The translations under genes were made by a program, and so were the position numbers. A model generated the notes under the pieces. The model made no database searches. It worked only from the letters and a program-made list of their open reading frames with translations, and was not told the origin of the DNA. From DASUPK01 sp963695675 (GTDB taxonomy: Bacteria; Actinomycetota; Thermoleophilia; Solirubrobacterales; 70-9), in assembly GCA_963695675.1 (NCBI GenBank), contig CAVOGY010000007.1, forward strand, positions 620,001 to 684,000: 64,000 nt of DNA, given 5' to 3'. Shown piece after piece: positions 25,361 through 35,011 of this stretch. Positions within the stretch are counted from its first letter, which is position 1. The number at the start of each line of letters is the position of its first letter.

Positions 25361-25848
25361 CGGCGGCCGACGGCGTCGACATACGGCCGGCCGAGCTCGG
25401 CGACCACGGCTGGGTCCTCGAGCAGCACGCCCGCCTCTACGAGGATGAGGAGGGCTGGGACGAGCCGTTTCTCGCGCTGGTCGCCCGCGTGATCGCCGAC
25501 TACCTCGACGATCACGATCCCGACCGCGAGGCTGCCTGGATCGCCGAGCTCGACGGGAAGCGTGCGGGAGCCGTCTACTGCATGCGGAGGTCCGACGACG
25601 TCGCGCAACTTCGCCTGCTGTTCGTCGAGTCCTCGGCCCGCGGCCACGGGGTCGGCAGCCGGCTCGTCGACCACTGCATCGGCTTCGCCCGTGAGCGCGG
25701 CTACGCGCGGATGGTGCTCTGGACAAACAGCTCGCTGGTCAGCGCCAGGCGCATCTACGACGCGGCCGGCTTCACGCAGACCAAGGAGGAACCCCATCCG
25801 GTCTTCCCGGAGGGGACCGTCGGCCAGGAGCTCTGGCTCGACCTCTAG
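25357..25848 (+). CDS. GNAT family N-acetyltransferase, start uncertain
   Basis: The reading frame is clearly an acetyltransferase: VDIRPAELGDHGWVLEQHARLY, then the acetyl-CoA loop ESSARGHGVGSRLVDHCIGFARERGY and WTNSSLVSARRIYDAAGF. No ATG or GTG exists upstream of the conserved start; CTG 25357, overlapping the glutamine synthetase stop, is the only convenient codon. GTG 25489 would remove the first third of the domain. Either a rare start with translational coupling or a missing base is involved. Confidence 0.75.
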   Translation: MTAADGVDIRPAELGDHGWVLEQHARLYEDEEGWDEPFLALVARVIADYLDDHDPDREAAWIAELDGKRAGAVYCMRRSDDVAQLRLLFVESSARGHGVGSRLVDHCIGFARERGYARMVLWTNSSLVSARRIYDAAGFTQTKEEPHPVFPEGTVGQELWLDL

Positions 25849-27213
25849 GTGGTGACAAGCTCGAGGAGCTCGTCGATCGACGCATTGACGGCGTCGGCGA
25901 GCTCATCGGAATCCGGCAGCGTCTCGCTCGCCGCGTAGAGGCCGAAGCAGGCCTGGTCCCGGATGGTGGTCATGCCGATTGAAAGCGCGTGCTTGTCGGC
26001 GATCGGCACCACCGGGTACGCCGCCTCCAGCTCACAACCCAGCATGTACATCGGCTCGCGCGGGCCCGGGATGTTCGAGACGGTCAGGTTGAAGGTCCGT
26101 GGGCTTGCGATTCTGCGCGTGAGGGCGTGCTGCGCCATGCGCGGCAGGTACTTGACCGCGGCCATCGCAGCGTCGCCGCCTTCGGGGATGCCGGCCTCCT
26201 TACGCTCGGTCATCTCGAGGCGCACGTCCTGCAGCCGGCGGATCGGATCTGGCTCGTCGCAGGGCAGGTCGACGAAGACGAACGAGATCCTGTTGCCGAG
26301 CTCCGTCTCCTGGCCTGTGTCCCGCACGTTGACTGGAACCATCGTCTTGAGCGGGGCCGGCTCGCGGTTTCGGCTGTTGAGGAAGCTGCGGACCCCGCCG
26401 GCCGAGACGGCCAGCAGGACGTCGTTCACCGAGGCGCCGAACGGCCGCCCGATCCGCTTCAGGTCGGCGAGCGGACGGCTGAACCAGGCAAGGTGGCGCG
26501 CGCCCGTGATCGGTTGGTTGAGCGGGTCCCGCGGCTCAGAGGGGCGTAGCGAGTGAGCGAGCGCGTCGCGAGCGCGGCGTACCGGCTCGAGTCAGCTCTC
26601 CGATCCGGGCCGGGGAGCGCACCAGCCGCGCTGGGAGCTTCGCAAGCGAAGCCTCCTCCCTGATCAGGTCGAGGAGGCCGACGATGAGCCGCCGGGCCGA
26701 GCCCGGCGCCTGCCTCGGCCGCCACTCCTCAGCTTCCGCGGCCGGGGGATCCGGGGTTGGGTCAAGCAGGAGCGAAGCGAGCTCGACCGCCGCGATGCCG
26801 TCGACCATGCAGTGATGGGCCTTCCCGACGACCCCGATGCGGCCGTCCTCGAGCCGGTCGGCGATGCAGATCTGCCAGAGGGGGCGATCGCGTCGCAGCT
26901 GCGTCGACATGCATGAATCGACGAGGTCCGCAAACCGCGTAGCGCTCGACTCGACTACGTGCCGATTGACGTCGAAGCGCTGGTCATCGACCCAGATGGG
27001 CGCGTTCAGCCCGAACGGAACAGATGCGATCCGCTGTCTGTAGCGGGGGGCGCGGCTGAGCCTGCTGGCTATGTGCTCCCGCAACTCATTGAATCGAGGC
27101 GCCTGGTGCCCCTCTGGCCCTCGGAACGCCGCGGCCCAACCGACGTGCATGTGGGCACTGGCGTTCTCGACCGCCAGGAAGGAGTCATCGAGCGCAGAAA
27201 GCCGTCCGTTCAT
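25845..27213 (-). pseudogene. WS/DGAT acyltransferase, one frameshift at about 26580
   Basis: The N-terminal part (27213 to about 26581) has LSALDDSFLAVENASAHMHVG, RRDRPLWQICIADRL and the catalytic HHxxxDG as AHHCMVDGIA. One extra base near 26580 shifts the frame. The second part (to 25845) continues ARDALAHSLRPSEPRDPLNQPI, then VNDVLLAVSAGGVRSFL and NLTVSNIPGPREPMYMLG. Together they give a complete wax-ester synthase/diacylglycerol acyltransferase of about 455 residues. Since both halves are otherwise perfect, a sequencing indel is as likely as a real mutation. Confidence 0.85.
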
Positions 27214-27377
27214 AGTCCGGCCTCCAATCTCCTCGGCAGTTTCCGAAGAAGTTCGTTTCCCCGCATCATGCGGCGACTAAACCGGTGAGCGCGCCGGGAA
27301 GTGCGGTCTTTGGGAATCTTTATTTCGACTGACACCCGGGGCCGGAGCGGCGGGATCGGAGACATTAGGCTGCGGCC

Positions 27378-28439
27378 ATCGACTTCCAGATCAAGCGCGA
27401 CGATCTGCACGAGATCCGCTTCGAGGATCCAGACCCGCCCGAGCTCGAAGAAGGCGAGGTCCTCCTGGGCGTCGACAGCTTCGGCCTCACCACCAACAAC
27501 ATCACCTACGCGGTGATGGGCGACGCGATGAGCTACTGGGACTTCTTCCCGGCCGGGGACGGCTGGGTGCGGATGCCGGTCTGGGGATTCGCCGACGTCA
27601 CTGCCAGCATGGCCGACGGCTTGCGGGAGGGCGCGCGCATCTTCGGCTACCTACCCCCCGCCTCTCACCTGGTCGTCCGGCCGGACCGGGCGAGCCGACA
27701 AGACTTTGTCGACACCACCCCCCATCGCGCCGAGCTGCCGGCCGCCTACAACCGCTACATCCGGGTGGCGGGGCTACCGCTGTACGAGGAGCGCAACGAG
27801 GACCAGCAGATGCTGCTCTGGCCCCTCTATTTCACGTCGTTCCTGATCGACGACTTCCTCGACGACGAGGGGTTCTTCGGCGCCAAGGCCGCTGTGCTCT
27901 CCTCGGCCTCGAGCCGCACCTCCTCGGCGCTCGCCTACCTGCTCGACGAACGGGAAGGGATCGAGGTGGTCGGGCTGACCTCACCGCGGAACGTCGAGTT
28001 CACCGAGTCGCTCGGCGTCTACAACCGGGTCGTGCCATACGAGGAGCTCGAGTCGCTCGATCGGGACCCGGCCGTCTACGTGGACATGTCCGGCGACGCA
28101 AGGGTCCGAAGTGCCGTCCACGGCCACTGGGGCGATCAGCTCAAGCACAGCGCCGCGGTGGGCATCACCCATCGCGAGGATCTGGGGGGTGGCGCGGAAC
28201 TGGCCGGCCCGAAGCCGGTCTTCTTCTTCGCGCCCGACCGGCTGCGCAAGCGCAGGGAGGACTGGGGCGGCGAGGGGGTCAACGAGCGGCTCGCCGAGAC
28301 CTGGAGCCCGTACATCGAGTGGACCCGGAACTGGCTCCGAGTCGAGCACGGCTCCGGCCCCGAGGACGTCGAGCGCATCTACCGAGAGCTGCTCGACGGC
28401 AAATCCGACCCGGCGGTGGGACACGTACTCTCGCCTTAG
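27378..28439 (+). CDS. DUF2855 family protein, start unclear
   Basis: The protein reads from about 27378 (IDFQIKRDDLHEIRFEDP) through VDSFGLTTNNITYAVMGDAMSYWDFFP and ends HVLSP. The first 45 residues lack any ATG/GTG/TTG after an in-frame stop at 27366; GTG 27510 would drop the conserved N-terminus. The fold resembles a quinone-oxidoreductase/MDR enzyme (VLLGVDSFGLT start, SSASSRTSSALAYLL nucleotide-binding region), but the family has no known function. The next gene's GTG overlaps its stop by one base. Confidence 0.8.
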   Translation: MDFQIKRDDLHEIRFEDPDPPELEEGEVLLGVDSFGLTTNNITYAVMGDAMSYWDFFPAGDGWVRMPVWGFADVTASMADGLREGARIFGYLPPASHLVVRPDRASRQDFVDTTPHRAELPAAYNRYIRVAGLPLYEERNEDQQMLLWPLYFTSFLIDDFLDDEGFFGAKAAVLSSASSRTSSALAYLLDEREGIEVVGLTSPRNVEFTESLGVYNRVVPYEELESLDRDPAVYVDMSGDARVRSAVHGHWGDQLKHSAAVGITHREDLGGGAELAGPKPVFFFAPDRLRKRREDWGGEGVNERLAETWSPYIEWTRNWLRVEHGSGPEDVERIYRELLDGKSDPAVGHVLSP

Positions 28440-29015
28440 TGCGGATCATCGTCGTTGTCGTCCTTGTCGCAGCCGTCACGGGCGGCTGCGGCTCCTCGTC
28501 GCATGGCGGCCGGGCCGCCTCGCAGTCGGCCCCGACGCAAGTGACGACCAACCCGAGGGCGGAAGCGAGGACGCGGCTGGCTCCGGCCTGCGCGAGGAGG
28601 GCCCGGATCAGGCTCGCGAGGGCCGTCCGGCAGACGCCCGCCGCGATCGAGGCCTCACCGTTTATCGCCGCGAGCAGGGCTTCGGGCTGTCGCCTCCGGG
28701 CACGCCAGCGGCCCCACGGTGATCGTCCAACTGGACAGCGCCCCGCAGGCCTACACGCGGCTCGAGCGGCAGATCGTCGAATACGGCCAGAACGTGCTCC
28801 ACAGCGGCAGACAGGAGTACCCGCGCTCCATCAAGCATCTCGGCCTGGACGCGGACTGGCTGGCGGCGGAAAACCGCATCCTCACCACCGATGGAGTCAG
28901 GCTGGTCAACGTCAAGATCCGCTGGACTTCGGCGAGCGGTGACGCCCGTAAGGCGCTCGCGATCGGGCTCGCCCGCGTCTACCTCGGCCCGCCGCACGAC
29001 CCGTACGCTGGCTAG
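28439..29015 (+). pseudogene. lipoprotein of unknown function, frame broken near 28690-28718
   Basis: GTG 28439 starts a lipoprotein signal (RIIVVVVLVAAVTGGC, lipobox TGGC) followed by a Ser/Ala/Arg-rich region up to about ASPFIAASRASGC. A second frame then carries the conserved C-terminus VIVQLDSAPQAYTRLERQIVEYGQ to VYLGPPHDPYAG. One missing or extra base between 28690 and 28718 links them. Presumed to be exported and lipid-anchored. Confidence 0.65.
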
Positions 29016-30598
29016 ACCTCGAGCCGCTCCTCCTCCAGGTCGAGTTCCCGCTCCACCCGGCGCATGACGTCGGCGCTGATCTCGCGCGTGTTGCGAAGCC
29101 GGACAAGCTCCCGGCGCTGGACGGCGTAGATCTCGTGCATCAGACGCTGGTAGGCGAGCGAGCCCTCCTCGATGCCGTCCTCGTCCTCGATCTTGCCGGC
29201 ACGAACCGCAAACCGCCTCTTCCGGAAGCGGTAGAGGGCTCGGACGCGCTCGATGGTGCCGTCGCGCGTCCAGTCCTCTCCCTCGAGCTCTTCGACCCGA
29301 TCGAGCGCGGCCTTCGCGATCACCAGCCTGGCCTTGATCTCCTCGTTCTCCTCCTCGGCGCCGTCCTCCACGACGCCGAGCCTGCGGATCAGCCAGGGCA
29401 GGGTCAGGCCCTGCCCAACCACCGTCACCAGGATCAGCGAGAAGGTGATGAACTGGATCAGGTCCCTGCCGGGCAGCGGGTCGCCGGCATTCGTCTCCAG
29501 AGGCAGTGCCAGGGCCGCGGCGAGCGAAACCGCACCGCGCATCCCGGCCCAGTTGCCGATCACTCGCTGCTGCCAAGTTGCGCGCCGAGCCAGCTGGGAT
29601 GGGCGCCGATCCAGCGTCCGGATCACCACCGTCATGACGTTGCTCCAGATGAACCGCAGGGCGATCACCGCAGCGCAGACGATCGCCGCGTAGCCGAGGA
29701 CCTCTCCGGCCGGTCTGCCACTGAGCCCCTCCACGATCGTCGGCAGCTGCAGCCCGATCAGGATGAAGAGGGTGGCGTTGAGCAGAAACGTGAGGATCGA
29801 CCAGAGGGCGAAGCCCTGCATCCGGCTCTCGGGCGAGGCGATCTCCGGAGCGCGGAAGCCGAGGACCAGTCCGGCGGAGACCACGGCGAGGACACCTGAG
29901 ACACCGAGCTGGTCCGCGGGGATGAAGGCGCCGTAGGCGCTGAACAGCGAGATCGTCAGCTCGGTGTTGACGTCGGTGATCCGCTTGCGGACCTCGGCGA
30001 TCGCCCAGCCGACCGCCAGCCCGATCGCCACTCCCCCCGCCACGTCCACGAAGAAGGTCGCCAGGGTGTGCCCGGTCGAGACGCTCTCCCCGATCGCGGC
30101 GGCGACGGCGACCTTGTAGGTCACCAGAGCCGTAGCGTCGTTGACCAAGCTCTCGCCCTCGAGCACGTTGACCATGCGCCGGGGGGCGCCGACCCGTCGC
30201 ATGATCGCCGTCGCCGCGGCGGGGTCGGTCGGGGAGACGATCGCGCCGAGCGCGAAGGACATCGCCCATGGCAGGCCGATCACCTCGTGCGCGATCACCC
30301 CGACGCAGGCGGCAGTGAACAGTGTCAGGCCCACCGCGTTGAGCACGATCACGCGCGCGTCGGCGCGCAGGCTGCGCAGGTCAGCGAAGAAGGCCGACGC
30401 GTAGAGCAACGGGGGCAGGAAGACCAGCAGGACCAGGTCTGGGTTCAGGTGGATGTCCGGCATCCCCGGGATCAGTCCCAGCACGAGCCCGCCGATCACC
30501 AGCGGAATCGGGTACGGCACCTTCAGCCAGTTGGCGACCGCGTTCAGCCCGGCGGCCGAGACGAAGAGCGCAGCCAGAAAGATCTGCAGATCGTTCAC
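29012..30598 (-). CDS. Na+/H+ antiporter, CPA1 family
   Basis: A 528-residue protein with about 12 membrane helices and a charged cytoplasmic tail of about 120 residues. The CPA1 core is clear: FLPPLLYASAFFADL, FALGAIVSPTDPAAATAI with the ion-binding Asp, and LVNDATALVTYKVAV (the ND motif). The tail is rich in Arg/Glu (EELEGEDWTRDGTIERV). It should exchange Na+ or K+ for H+ at the membrane. It converges with the lipoprotein gene by a four-base overlap. Confidence 0.92.
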   Translation of the reverse strand: MNDLQIFLAALFVSAAGLNAVANWLKVPYPIPLVIGGLVLGLIPGMPDIHLNPDLVLLVFLPPLLYASAFFADLRSLRADARVIVLNAVGLTLFTAACVGVIAHEVIGLPWAMSFALGAIVSPTDPAAATAIMRRVGAPRRMVNVLEGESLVNDATALVTYKVAVAAAIGESVSTGHTLATFFVDVAGGVAIGLAVGWAIAEVRKRITDVNTELTISLFSAYGAFIPADQLGVSGVLAVVSAGLVLGFRAPEIASPESRMQGFALWSILTFLLNATLFILIGLQLPTIVEGLSGRPAGEVLGYAAIVCAAVIALRFIWSNVMTVVIRTLDRRPSQLARRATWQQRVIGNWAGMRGAVSLAAALALPLETNAGDPLPGRDLIQFITFSLILVTVVGQGLTLPWLIRRLGVVEDGAEEENEEIKARLVIAKAALDRVEELEGEDWTRDGTIERVRALYRFRKRRFAVRAGKIEDEDGIEEGSLAYQRLMHEIYAVQRRELVRLRNTREISADVMRRVERELDLEEERLEV

Positions 30599-30635
30599 AA
30601 GGTAATTCTGGCGGCCTCATCGAGAAGCGGTTAGC

Positions 30636-30872
30636 GTGCTCACCTACACGGTCAAGTCGGGCGGCGTGACGGTGATGACCGGCCCGGGTGACCACCCGAC
30701 GGTCGTCCGCAAGATCAACGGCGGGCAGACCGGGCGGATCAACGCGGGCGAGTGGATCGTCGAACAGCCCTCGACCATCCATCAGGCCGCCAACAAGGGC
30801 AAGACCAAAATCGTGATCTACCTCGCGACGCTGCTCAGGGCCGGCGCGCCGCCCTCGACGCCGAACAGCTGA
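30636..30872 (+). pseudogene. cupin domain remnant (N-terminus missing)
   Basis: This 78-residue frame from GTG 30636 holds the second half of a single-domain cupin: LTYTVKSGGVTVMTG, INAGEWIVEQPSTIHQAAN with the metal-binding His, and IYLATLLRAGAPPSTP. The first cupin motif with its HxH pair, expected about 40 residues upstream, is absent; only 37 bases separate it from the antiporter start. A 5' deletion is likely. Confidence 0.6.
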
Positions 30873-30888
30873 GCCTCAGACGGGGGTC

Positions 30889-32385
30889 CTAGGAGGCGCG
30901 GATCTTCGCACCGGCGTTCTGCTCGCGCAGCACGCGCCGAAGGATCTTGCCCGAGGCCGACTTCGGGATCTCGTCGACGAACTCGACCTCGCGGATCCGC
31001 TTGTAGGGGGCGACCCGCTCGGAGACGTAGGCGATCAGCTCGTCGGGCTCGAGGCCGCCGTCGATGACGACGACGCACGCCTTCGGCGCCTCTCCCCCGT
31101 CGTCCATCGGCACGCCGATCACGCCGGCGTCCTTCACCTTCGGGTGCGAGACGAGGACCGCCTCGAGCTCGGCGGGCGGCACCTGATAGCCCTTGTACTT
31201 GATCAGCTCCTTGAGCCGGTCGACGATGTAGAAGAAGCCGCCCGAGTCGACCCGCCCGATGTCGCCCGTGCGGAGCCAGCCGTCGCCGACGAGCGTCTCG
31301 GCGGTCGCCGCCGGGTTGTTGAGGTAGCCCTTCATCACCTGCGGGCCGCGGATCCAGATCTCGCCCTCCTCTCCCTCTGCCACATCCTTGCCCGTCTCCG
31401 GATCGACCAGCCGCGCCTCGGTGTTCGGAATCAAGGCGCCGATGCTGCCGGGCGGCGTCTCCTCGATCCTCGCCAGCCGGCTCTTGTGGGTCACCGGGCT
31501 GAGCTCGGTCATCCCGTAGCCCTGGCGGATCGGTGCGCCGATCCGCTCCTCGGCACGGCGCGCGAGCTCGCCGTCGAGCGGGGCGGCGCCCGAGATCACC
31601 AGCTTCAGCTTGGAGAAGTCGCGGCCCTCGACCTGCGGCGCGGTGGCGAGGGCGAGGATCACCGGCGGCGCGACATGGAGCCAGGTGGGATCGTGGCGCT
31701 CGACGATCTTCAGCAGCTCGTCGAGGTCGAATCGGGGCATGGTGACGATCGTCGACCCCTTCGCGAGCCCCATGTTCAGGACCACCGTTTGGCCATAGAT
31801 GTGGAAGAACGGCAGCACGCCGACCAGCGTGTCGTCGGGACCGACCGGCATCGAGTTCCAGGCCTGCTCGATGTTCGCTACGAGGTTGCGGTGGGTGAGC
31901 ATCACGCCCTTCATCAGCCCAGTGGTGCCGCTCGAGTACGGCAGCACGGCGAGCTCACCGGGATGGACTTCGACCTCCGCCGGCTTCGCGCCGGACTCGG
32001 CCTCGGCGGTGAACCCCGCGGGATCGTCGATTACAAGGCTGGCGCCGGAGTCCCTCACCTGCCGCTCGACCTCCTCCGGCGTGAGAAGTGGATTCATCGG
32101 GGTGACGATCACGCCCGCTCGGAGGATCGCGTGGTAGGCGATCGCCCACTCCGCGCTGTTCGGCCCCACCAGCCCGACCACGGCGCCCTTCGCGATCCCC
32201 CTTGACTGGAGCAGCGCCGCCAACGCATCCACCTTGGCCGCGAACTCGGCATAGGTCGTCGTCTCGCCGGTCGCGCTGTCGATGATCGCCGGATGGTCGC
32301 CGCGCGCGGCCGCCCCGCCGATGACGTGCTCAGTCAGCGTCACGTCGGGGATCTCGATGTCGGGCTCGGGGCTGCGGTAGATCAA
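30889..32385 (-). CDS. AMP-dependent acyl-CoA synthetase (4-coumarate-CoA ligase-like)
   Basis: A 498-residue adenylate-forming enzyme. It has the P-loop YSSGTTGLMKGVMLTH, GYGMTELSPVTH, the hinge GWLRTGDIGRVD and the C-terminal catalytic Lys in PKSASGKILRRVL. Motif order and length match the 4CL/long-chain acyl-CoA ligase group; the acid substrate is unknown. TTG 32385 is a credible start, with GGAGGAG eight bases upstream. Confidence 0.92.
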   Translation of the reverse strand: MIYRSPEPDIEIPDVTLTEHVIGGAAARGDHPAIIDSATGETTTYAEFAAKVDALAALLQSRGIAKGAVVGLVGPNSAEWAIAYHAILRAGVIVTPMNPLLTPEEVERQVRDSGASLVIDDPAGFTAEAESGAKPAEVEVHPGELAVLPYSSGTTGLMKGVMLTHRNLVANIEQAWNSMPVGPDDTLVGVLPFFHIYGQTVVLNMGLAKGSTIVTMPRFDLDELLKIVERHDPTWLHVAPPVILALATAPQVEGRDFSKLKLVISGAAPLDGELARRAEERIGAPIRQGYGMTELSPVTHKSRLARIEETPPGSIGALIPNTEARLVDPETGKDVAEGEEGEIWIRGPQVMKGYLNNPAATAETLVGDGWLRTGDIGRVDSGGFFYIVDRLKELIKYKGYQVPPAELEAVLVSHPKVKDAGVIGVPMDDGGEAPKACVVVIDGGLEPDELIAYVSERVAPYKRIREVEFVDEIPKSASGKILRRVLREQNAGAKIRAS

Positions 32386-32449
32386 TCCCTAGCTCCTCCG
32401 CACGAAGTATCGGGGATCGCTGGGTGTGCCCGGATGATGTTCGGCCGCG

Positions 32450-32803
32450 TCAGCGCCGCAAGCGGCGCCGGCCGAGCACGAATCCAGCGAGAAACGCGGC
32501 ACCGGCCGCCAGCGCGGCGGGATTCTCCCTCGCGTATTTCTTCGCCTGCTCGACTGCGCTTCCGGCCGACTCGGGTGTGGCCTGCTGGGCCTTGTCCGCC
32601 ATCTCGTCCTTCTTTGCCGCGGCCGTCCGCTTCAGCGAATCGGCTTTCTCGGTCGCCTTTTGCTTGGCGTTACCGGCCTTGGCCTTGGCCTGCTTCTTGA
32701 CGTCGGCCTTCTGCGCGAGAGCGGCGGCGGTGTCACCGAGCTCTTCGCGAGTCTCCTCGATGTCCTCGCGAATCTCTTCGGGCGTGCGTTGCTCGTCGGT
32801 CAC
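32450..32803 (-). CDS. DUF3618 domain protein
   Basis: A 117-residue protein with the DUF3618 start RTPEEIREDIEETREELGDTAAALAQKADVK, an Ala/Lys-rich coiled region and a C-terminal membrane helix (AALAAGAAFLAGFVLG) ending RRRLRR. It probably anchors a coiled coil to the inner face of the membrane. It starts in a GTGA overlap with the Holin-X gene upstream; this pair is common in actinomycetes. Confidence 0.9.
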   Translation of the reverse strand: MTDEQRTPEEIREDIEETREELGDTAAALAQKADVKKQAKAKAGNAKQKATEKADSLKRTAAAKKDEMADKAQQATPESAGSAVEQAKKYARENPAALAAGAAFLAGFVLGRRRLRR

Positions 32804-33237
32804 TGACGTTCCTCCTTGACGCGCCGCTTGGTGTGCTCCAAGTCAGCCTTCGTGCTCTCCATCGCCTCCTCCGGAACCGGAGGCGCCCCCTCTTCGACCT
32901 TGCGCTTGCCGATCAATGCCAGGGCACCGGCGGTCGCGCCGAGGCCGGCCGCCACGATCACCGCGGCGAGCCACGCGTCGAGGACGATCGCGAGCGCCAG
33001 GATCGCGGCAGCGATCAGTGCGCCCAGTGCGTACAGGCCGAGCAGGCCGGCGGCGCCGAAGGCGCCTGCCCCAAGCCCGAGGCGCTTGCCCTTGATCGCG
33101 AGCTCGGCCTTGGCAAGCTCGACCTCCTTCTGCGCCAGTGTCGACGCCTGATCGCTGAGCCTCTTGGTCAGCTCGGCGAGCGATTGCTCATCGAGCGATT
33201 CCCTCGATGTTCTCCCCGCCGTTGCGCTTCCTTCCAT
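32800..33237 (-). CDS. Holin-X (actinobacterial phage-holin-like) family membrane protein
   Basis: A 145-residue protein with an amphipathic N-terminal helix (LAELTKRLSDQASTLAQKEVELAKAEL), two membrane helices (about residues 55-80 and 85-108) and a charged tail. This is the PF07332 layout. No lytic neighbours are present, so a phage role is unlikely; it is probably a membrane-organising protein working with DUF3618. A good AGGAGG site precedes ATG 33237. Confidence 0.88.
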   Translation of the reverse strand: MEGSATAGRTSRESLDEQSLAELTKRLSDQASTLAQKEVELAKAELAIKGKRLGLGAGAFGAAGLLGLYALGALIAAAILALAIVLDAWLAAVIVAAGLGATAGALALIGKRKVEEGAPPVPEEAMESTKADLEHTKRRVKEERQ

Positions 33238-33323
33238 GTCCCACGGCCTCCTTGCGTCTCCCAGTCACTTCTCCGGTCTCTACCTCTTTCCAAGCTGACG
33301 CGGGCCGCAAACACAATCCGCCG

Positions 33324-33656
33324 CTACAGGTCCCAGCCGAAGTAGACCTCGATCCGCTTGACCTGGTCCCCGTCGAAGGTGATCACCTCGGTATTGCGAC
33401 CGCCGCTTCCGTCTGGGCGCTTCAACTCGTAGGTGACCACAACCTCTTCTCCCGACTCGATCAGGCGGACGATGTCGATGCTCTGGCCGCGCCCCGCGCC
33501 TGGCCAGCAGCGCTCGAAGAACCCACTCCGATCGAGCTCAGGGTCGGGCGGGCTCGAGAAGGCCAGATCGTCCGCGAGATGTTCCTCGAAGAACTCGCGG
33601 TCCCCGGCGGAGAACGACTCGTAGAGCTGCCGGGCGAGCTGCTTGCGGTCGGCCAT
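33324..33656 (-). CDS. SnoaL-like (NTF2 fold) protein
   Basis: A 110-residue single NTF2-like domain: helix KQLARQLYESFSAGDREFFEEHLADDLAFSSP, then strands VVVTYELKRPDG and VITFDGDQVKRIEVYFGWDL. The pocket residues are of the ketosteroid-isomerase-like type; no catalytic role can be assigned. It lies 11 bases after the NDH-2 region in the opposite order. Confidence 0.82.
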   Translation of the reverse strand: MADRKQLARQLYESFSAGDREFFEEHLADDLAFSSPPDPELDRSGFFERCWPGAGRGQSIDIVRLIESGEEVVVTYELKRPDGSGGRNTEVITFDGDQVKRIEVYFGWDL

Positions 33657-33667
33657 CCGGCGCGAGC

Positions 33668-35011
33668 CTAGCGCCGCCCGACGGCTAGCGGCGACCCCTT
33701 CTCGACCTCATCGAACTCCTCGATCACCCGGCCTCCGCGACCGCGGGTGAAGAAGCTGAACGACCAGCGGGTCAGCACGAGGATCCGGTTCTGGAAGCCG
33801 ATCAGGTAGAAGATGTGGATCCCGAGCCAGAGGAGCCAGGCCGGGAAGCCGCTGACCTTGAGCCCTTTGACGTCGGCGACCGCGCGCGCCCGGCCGATGG
33901 TGGCCACGTTGCCCTTGTCGCGATAGCGGAACGGCTCGAATTGGCGACCGCACAGCCGAGCGTTCACCACTTTGGCCACGTAGCGCCCCTCCTGCATGGC
34001 GACTGGCGCGACGCCGAGCAGTTGCTGCGGCTCGCCGTCTTCGTCGAGAACGCGGACCATGTCGCCGAGCGCGAATACCTCGGGATGCCCGGGCAGGGTG
34101 AGGTCGGGGGCGACCGAGATGCGACCGGCGCGGTCGACGTCCGCCCCCGTCGCCTCTCCGAGCTGGCGGGCCATCGCCGAGGCCGTCACCCCCGCCGCCC
34201 AGATCACCGTCCTCGCGGGAATCCGCTCGTGGCGCTGCTCCGAGTCCTCGACCGTCACTCCCTCCTCGTCGATCTCCACCACGGTGTGGCCCAGCAGCGG
34301 CGTCACCCCGAGGTGCTCCAGAGAGCGAGCGGCCTTGTCGGAGAGCTTCGGCGGGAAGCTGGTCAAGAGCCGATCGACCGTCTCGACCAGCACGATCCTT
34401 CCGGAGCGCGGATCCATGCTCCGGAACTCGCGCCGGAGGGTGTCTCCCGCGAGCTCCCCGATCTGACCGGCCATCTCCACTCCGGTCGGTCCGCCGCCGA
34501 CCACCACGAAGCTGAGCCAGGCCCGTCGTCGCTCCTCATCGGTCTCCAGCTCCGCGGCCTCGAAGGCGCTCAGGATCTGGGCCCGCACCGCGAGCGCGCT
34601 CTCCAGCGACTTGACTTCCCGCGCAATCTCCTGCCACTCGTCGTGGCCGAAGTAGGCGTAGTGCGAGCCGCCGGCGACGATCAGGGAGTCGTAGGGGATC
34701 GTGATCGGCCCTTCGTCGCCGGCTCCGGGCTCGACGCGCACCGAGCGTCCGTCGAGGTCGAACTCGGTCACCGTGCCCAGCAGCACCCGGACATTCCGAT
34801 GGCGCCTGAAGATCCAGCGGAGCGGGAAGCAAATCTCGGTTGCGGAGAGCGCCCCGGTCGCCACCTGGTAGCTGAGCGGCTGGAAGAGGTGGAAGTTGCG
34901 GCGGTCGATCAGAGTGACCTCGACGGGAGCGCGGCGGAGGTGATGGACCGCCTGCAGCCCGCCGAAGCCGCCGCCGATCACAACTACCCGGTGTCGCCCG
35001 TTCTCGCTCAT
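33668..35011 (-). CDS. ndh: type II NADH dehydrogenase (NDH-2)
   Basis: 447 residues with two dinucleotide folds: VVVIGGGFGGLQAVHHLRR (FAD) and VVVGGGPTGVEMAGQIGEL (NADH). Also present are RTVIWAAGVTASAMARQL and FALGDMVRV, followed by a C-terminal membrane-associating stretch (GFPAWLLWLGIHIFYLIGFQNR). NDH-2 passes electrons from NADH to quinone without pumping protons. It is a peripheral enzyme of the inner face of the membrane. The start ATG is at 35011. Confidence 0.93.
   Translation of the reverse strand: MSENGRHRVVVIGGGFGGLQAVHHLRRAPVEVTLIDRRNFHLFQPLSYQVATGALSATEICFPLRWIFRRHRNVRVLLGTVTEFDLDGRSVRVEPGAGDEGPITIPYDSLIVAGGSHYAYFGHDEWQEIAREVKSLESALAVRAQILSAFEAAELETDEERRRAWLSFVVVGGGPTGVEMAGQIGELAGDTLRREFRSMDPRSGRIVLVETVDRLLTSFPPKLSDKAARSLEHLGVTPLLGHTVVEIDEEGVTVEDSEQRHERIPARTVIWAAGVTASAMARQLGEATGADVDRAGRISVAPDLTLPGHPEVFALGDMVRVLDEDGEPQQLLGVAPVAMQEGRYVAKVVNARLCGRQFEPFRYRDKGNVATIGRARAVADVKGLKVSGFPAWLLWLGIHIFYLIGFQNRILVLTRWSFSFFTRGRGGRVIEEFDEVEKGSPLAVGRR

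Noticed and set aside
27210..27410. 66-codon leftward frame upstream of the WS/DGAT gene
   Set aside because: No ribosome site, no conserved pattern, and it is antisense to the N-terminus of the DUF2855 gene.
32800..33237. Prophage holin
   Set aside because: The protein is a chromosomal Holin-X paired with DUF3618, and no phage gene is near.
33238..33323. Promoter-like sequence upstream of Holin-X
   Set aside because: No convincing -10/-35 pair could be defined by eye.
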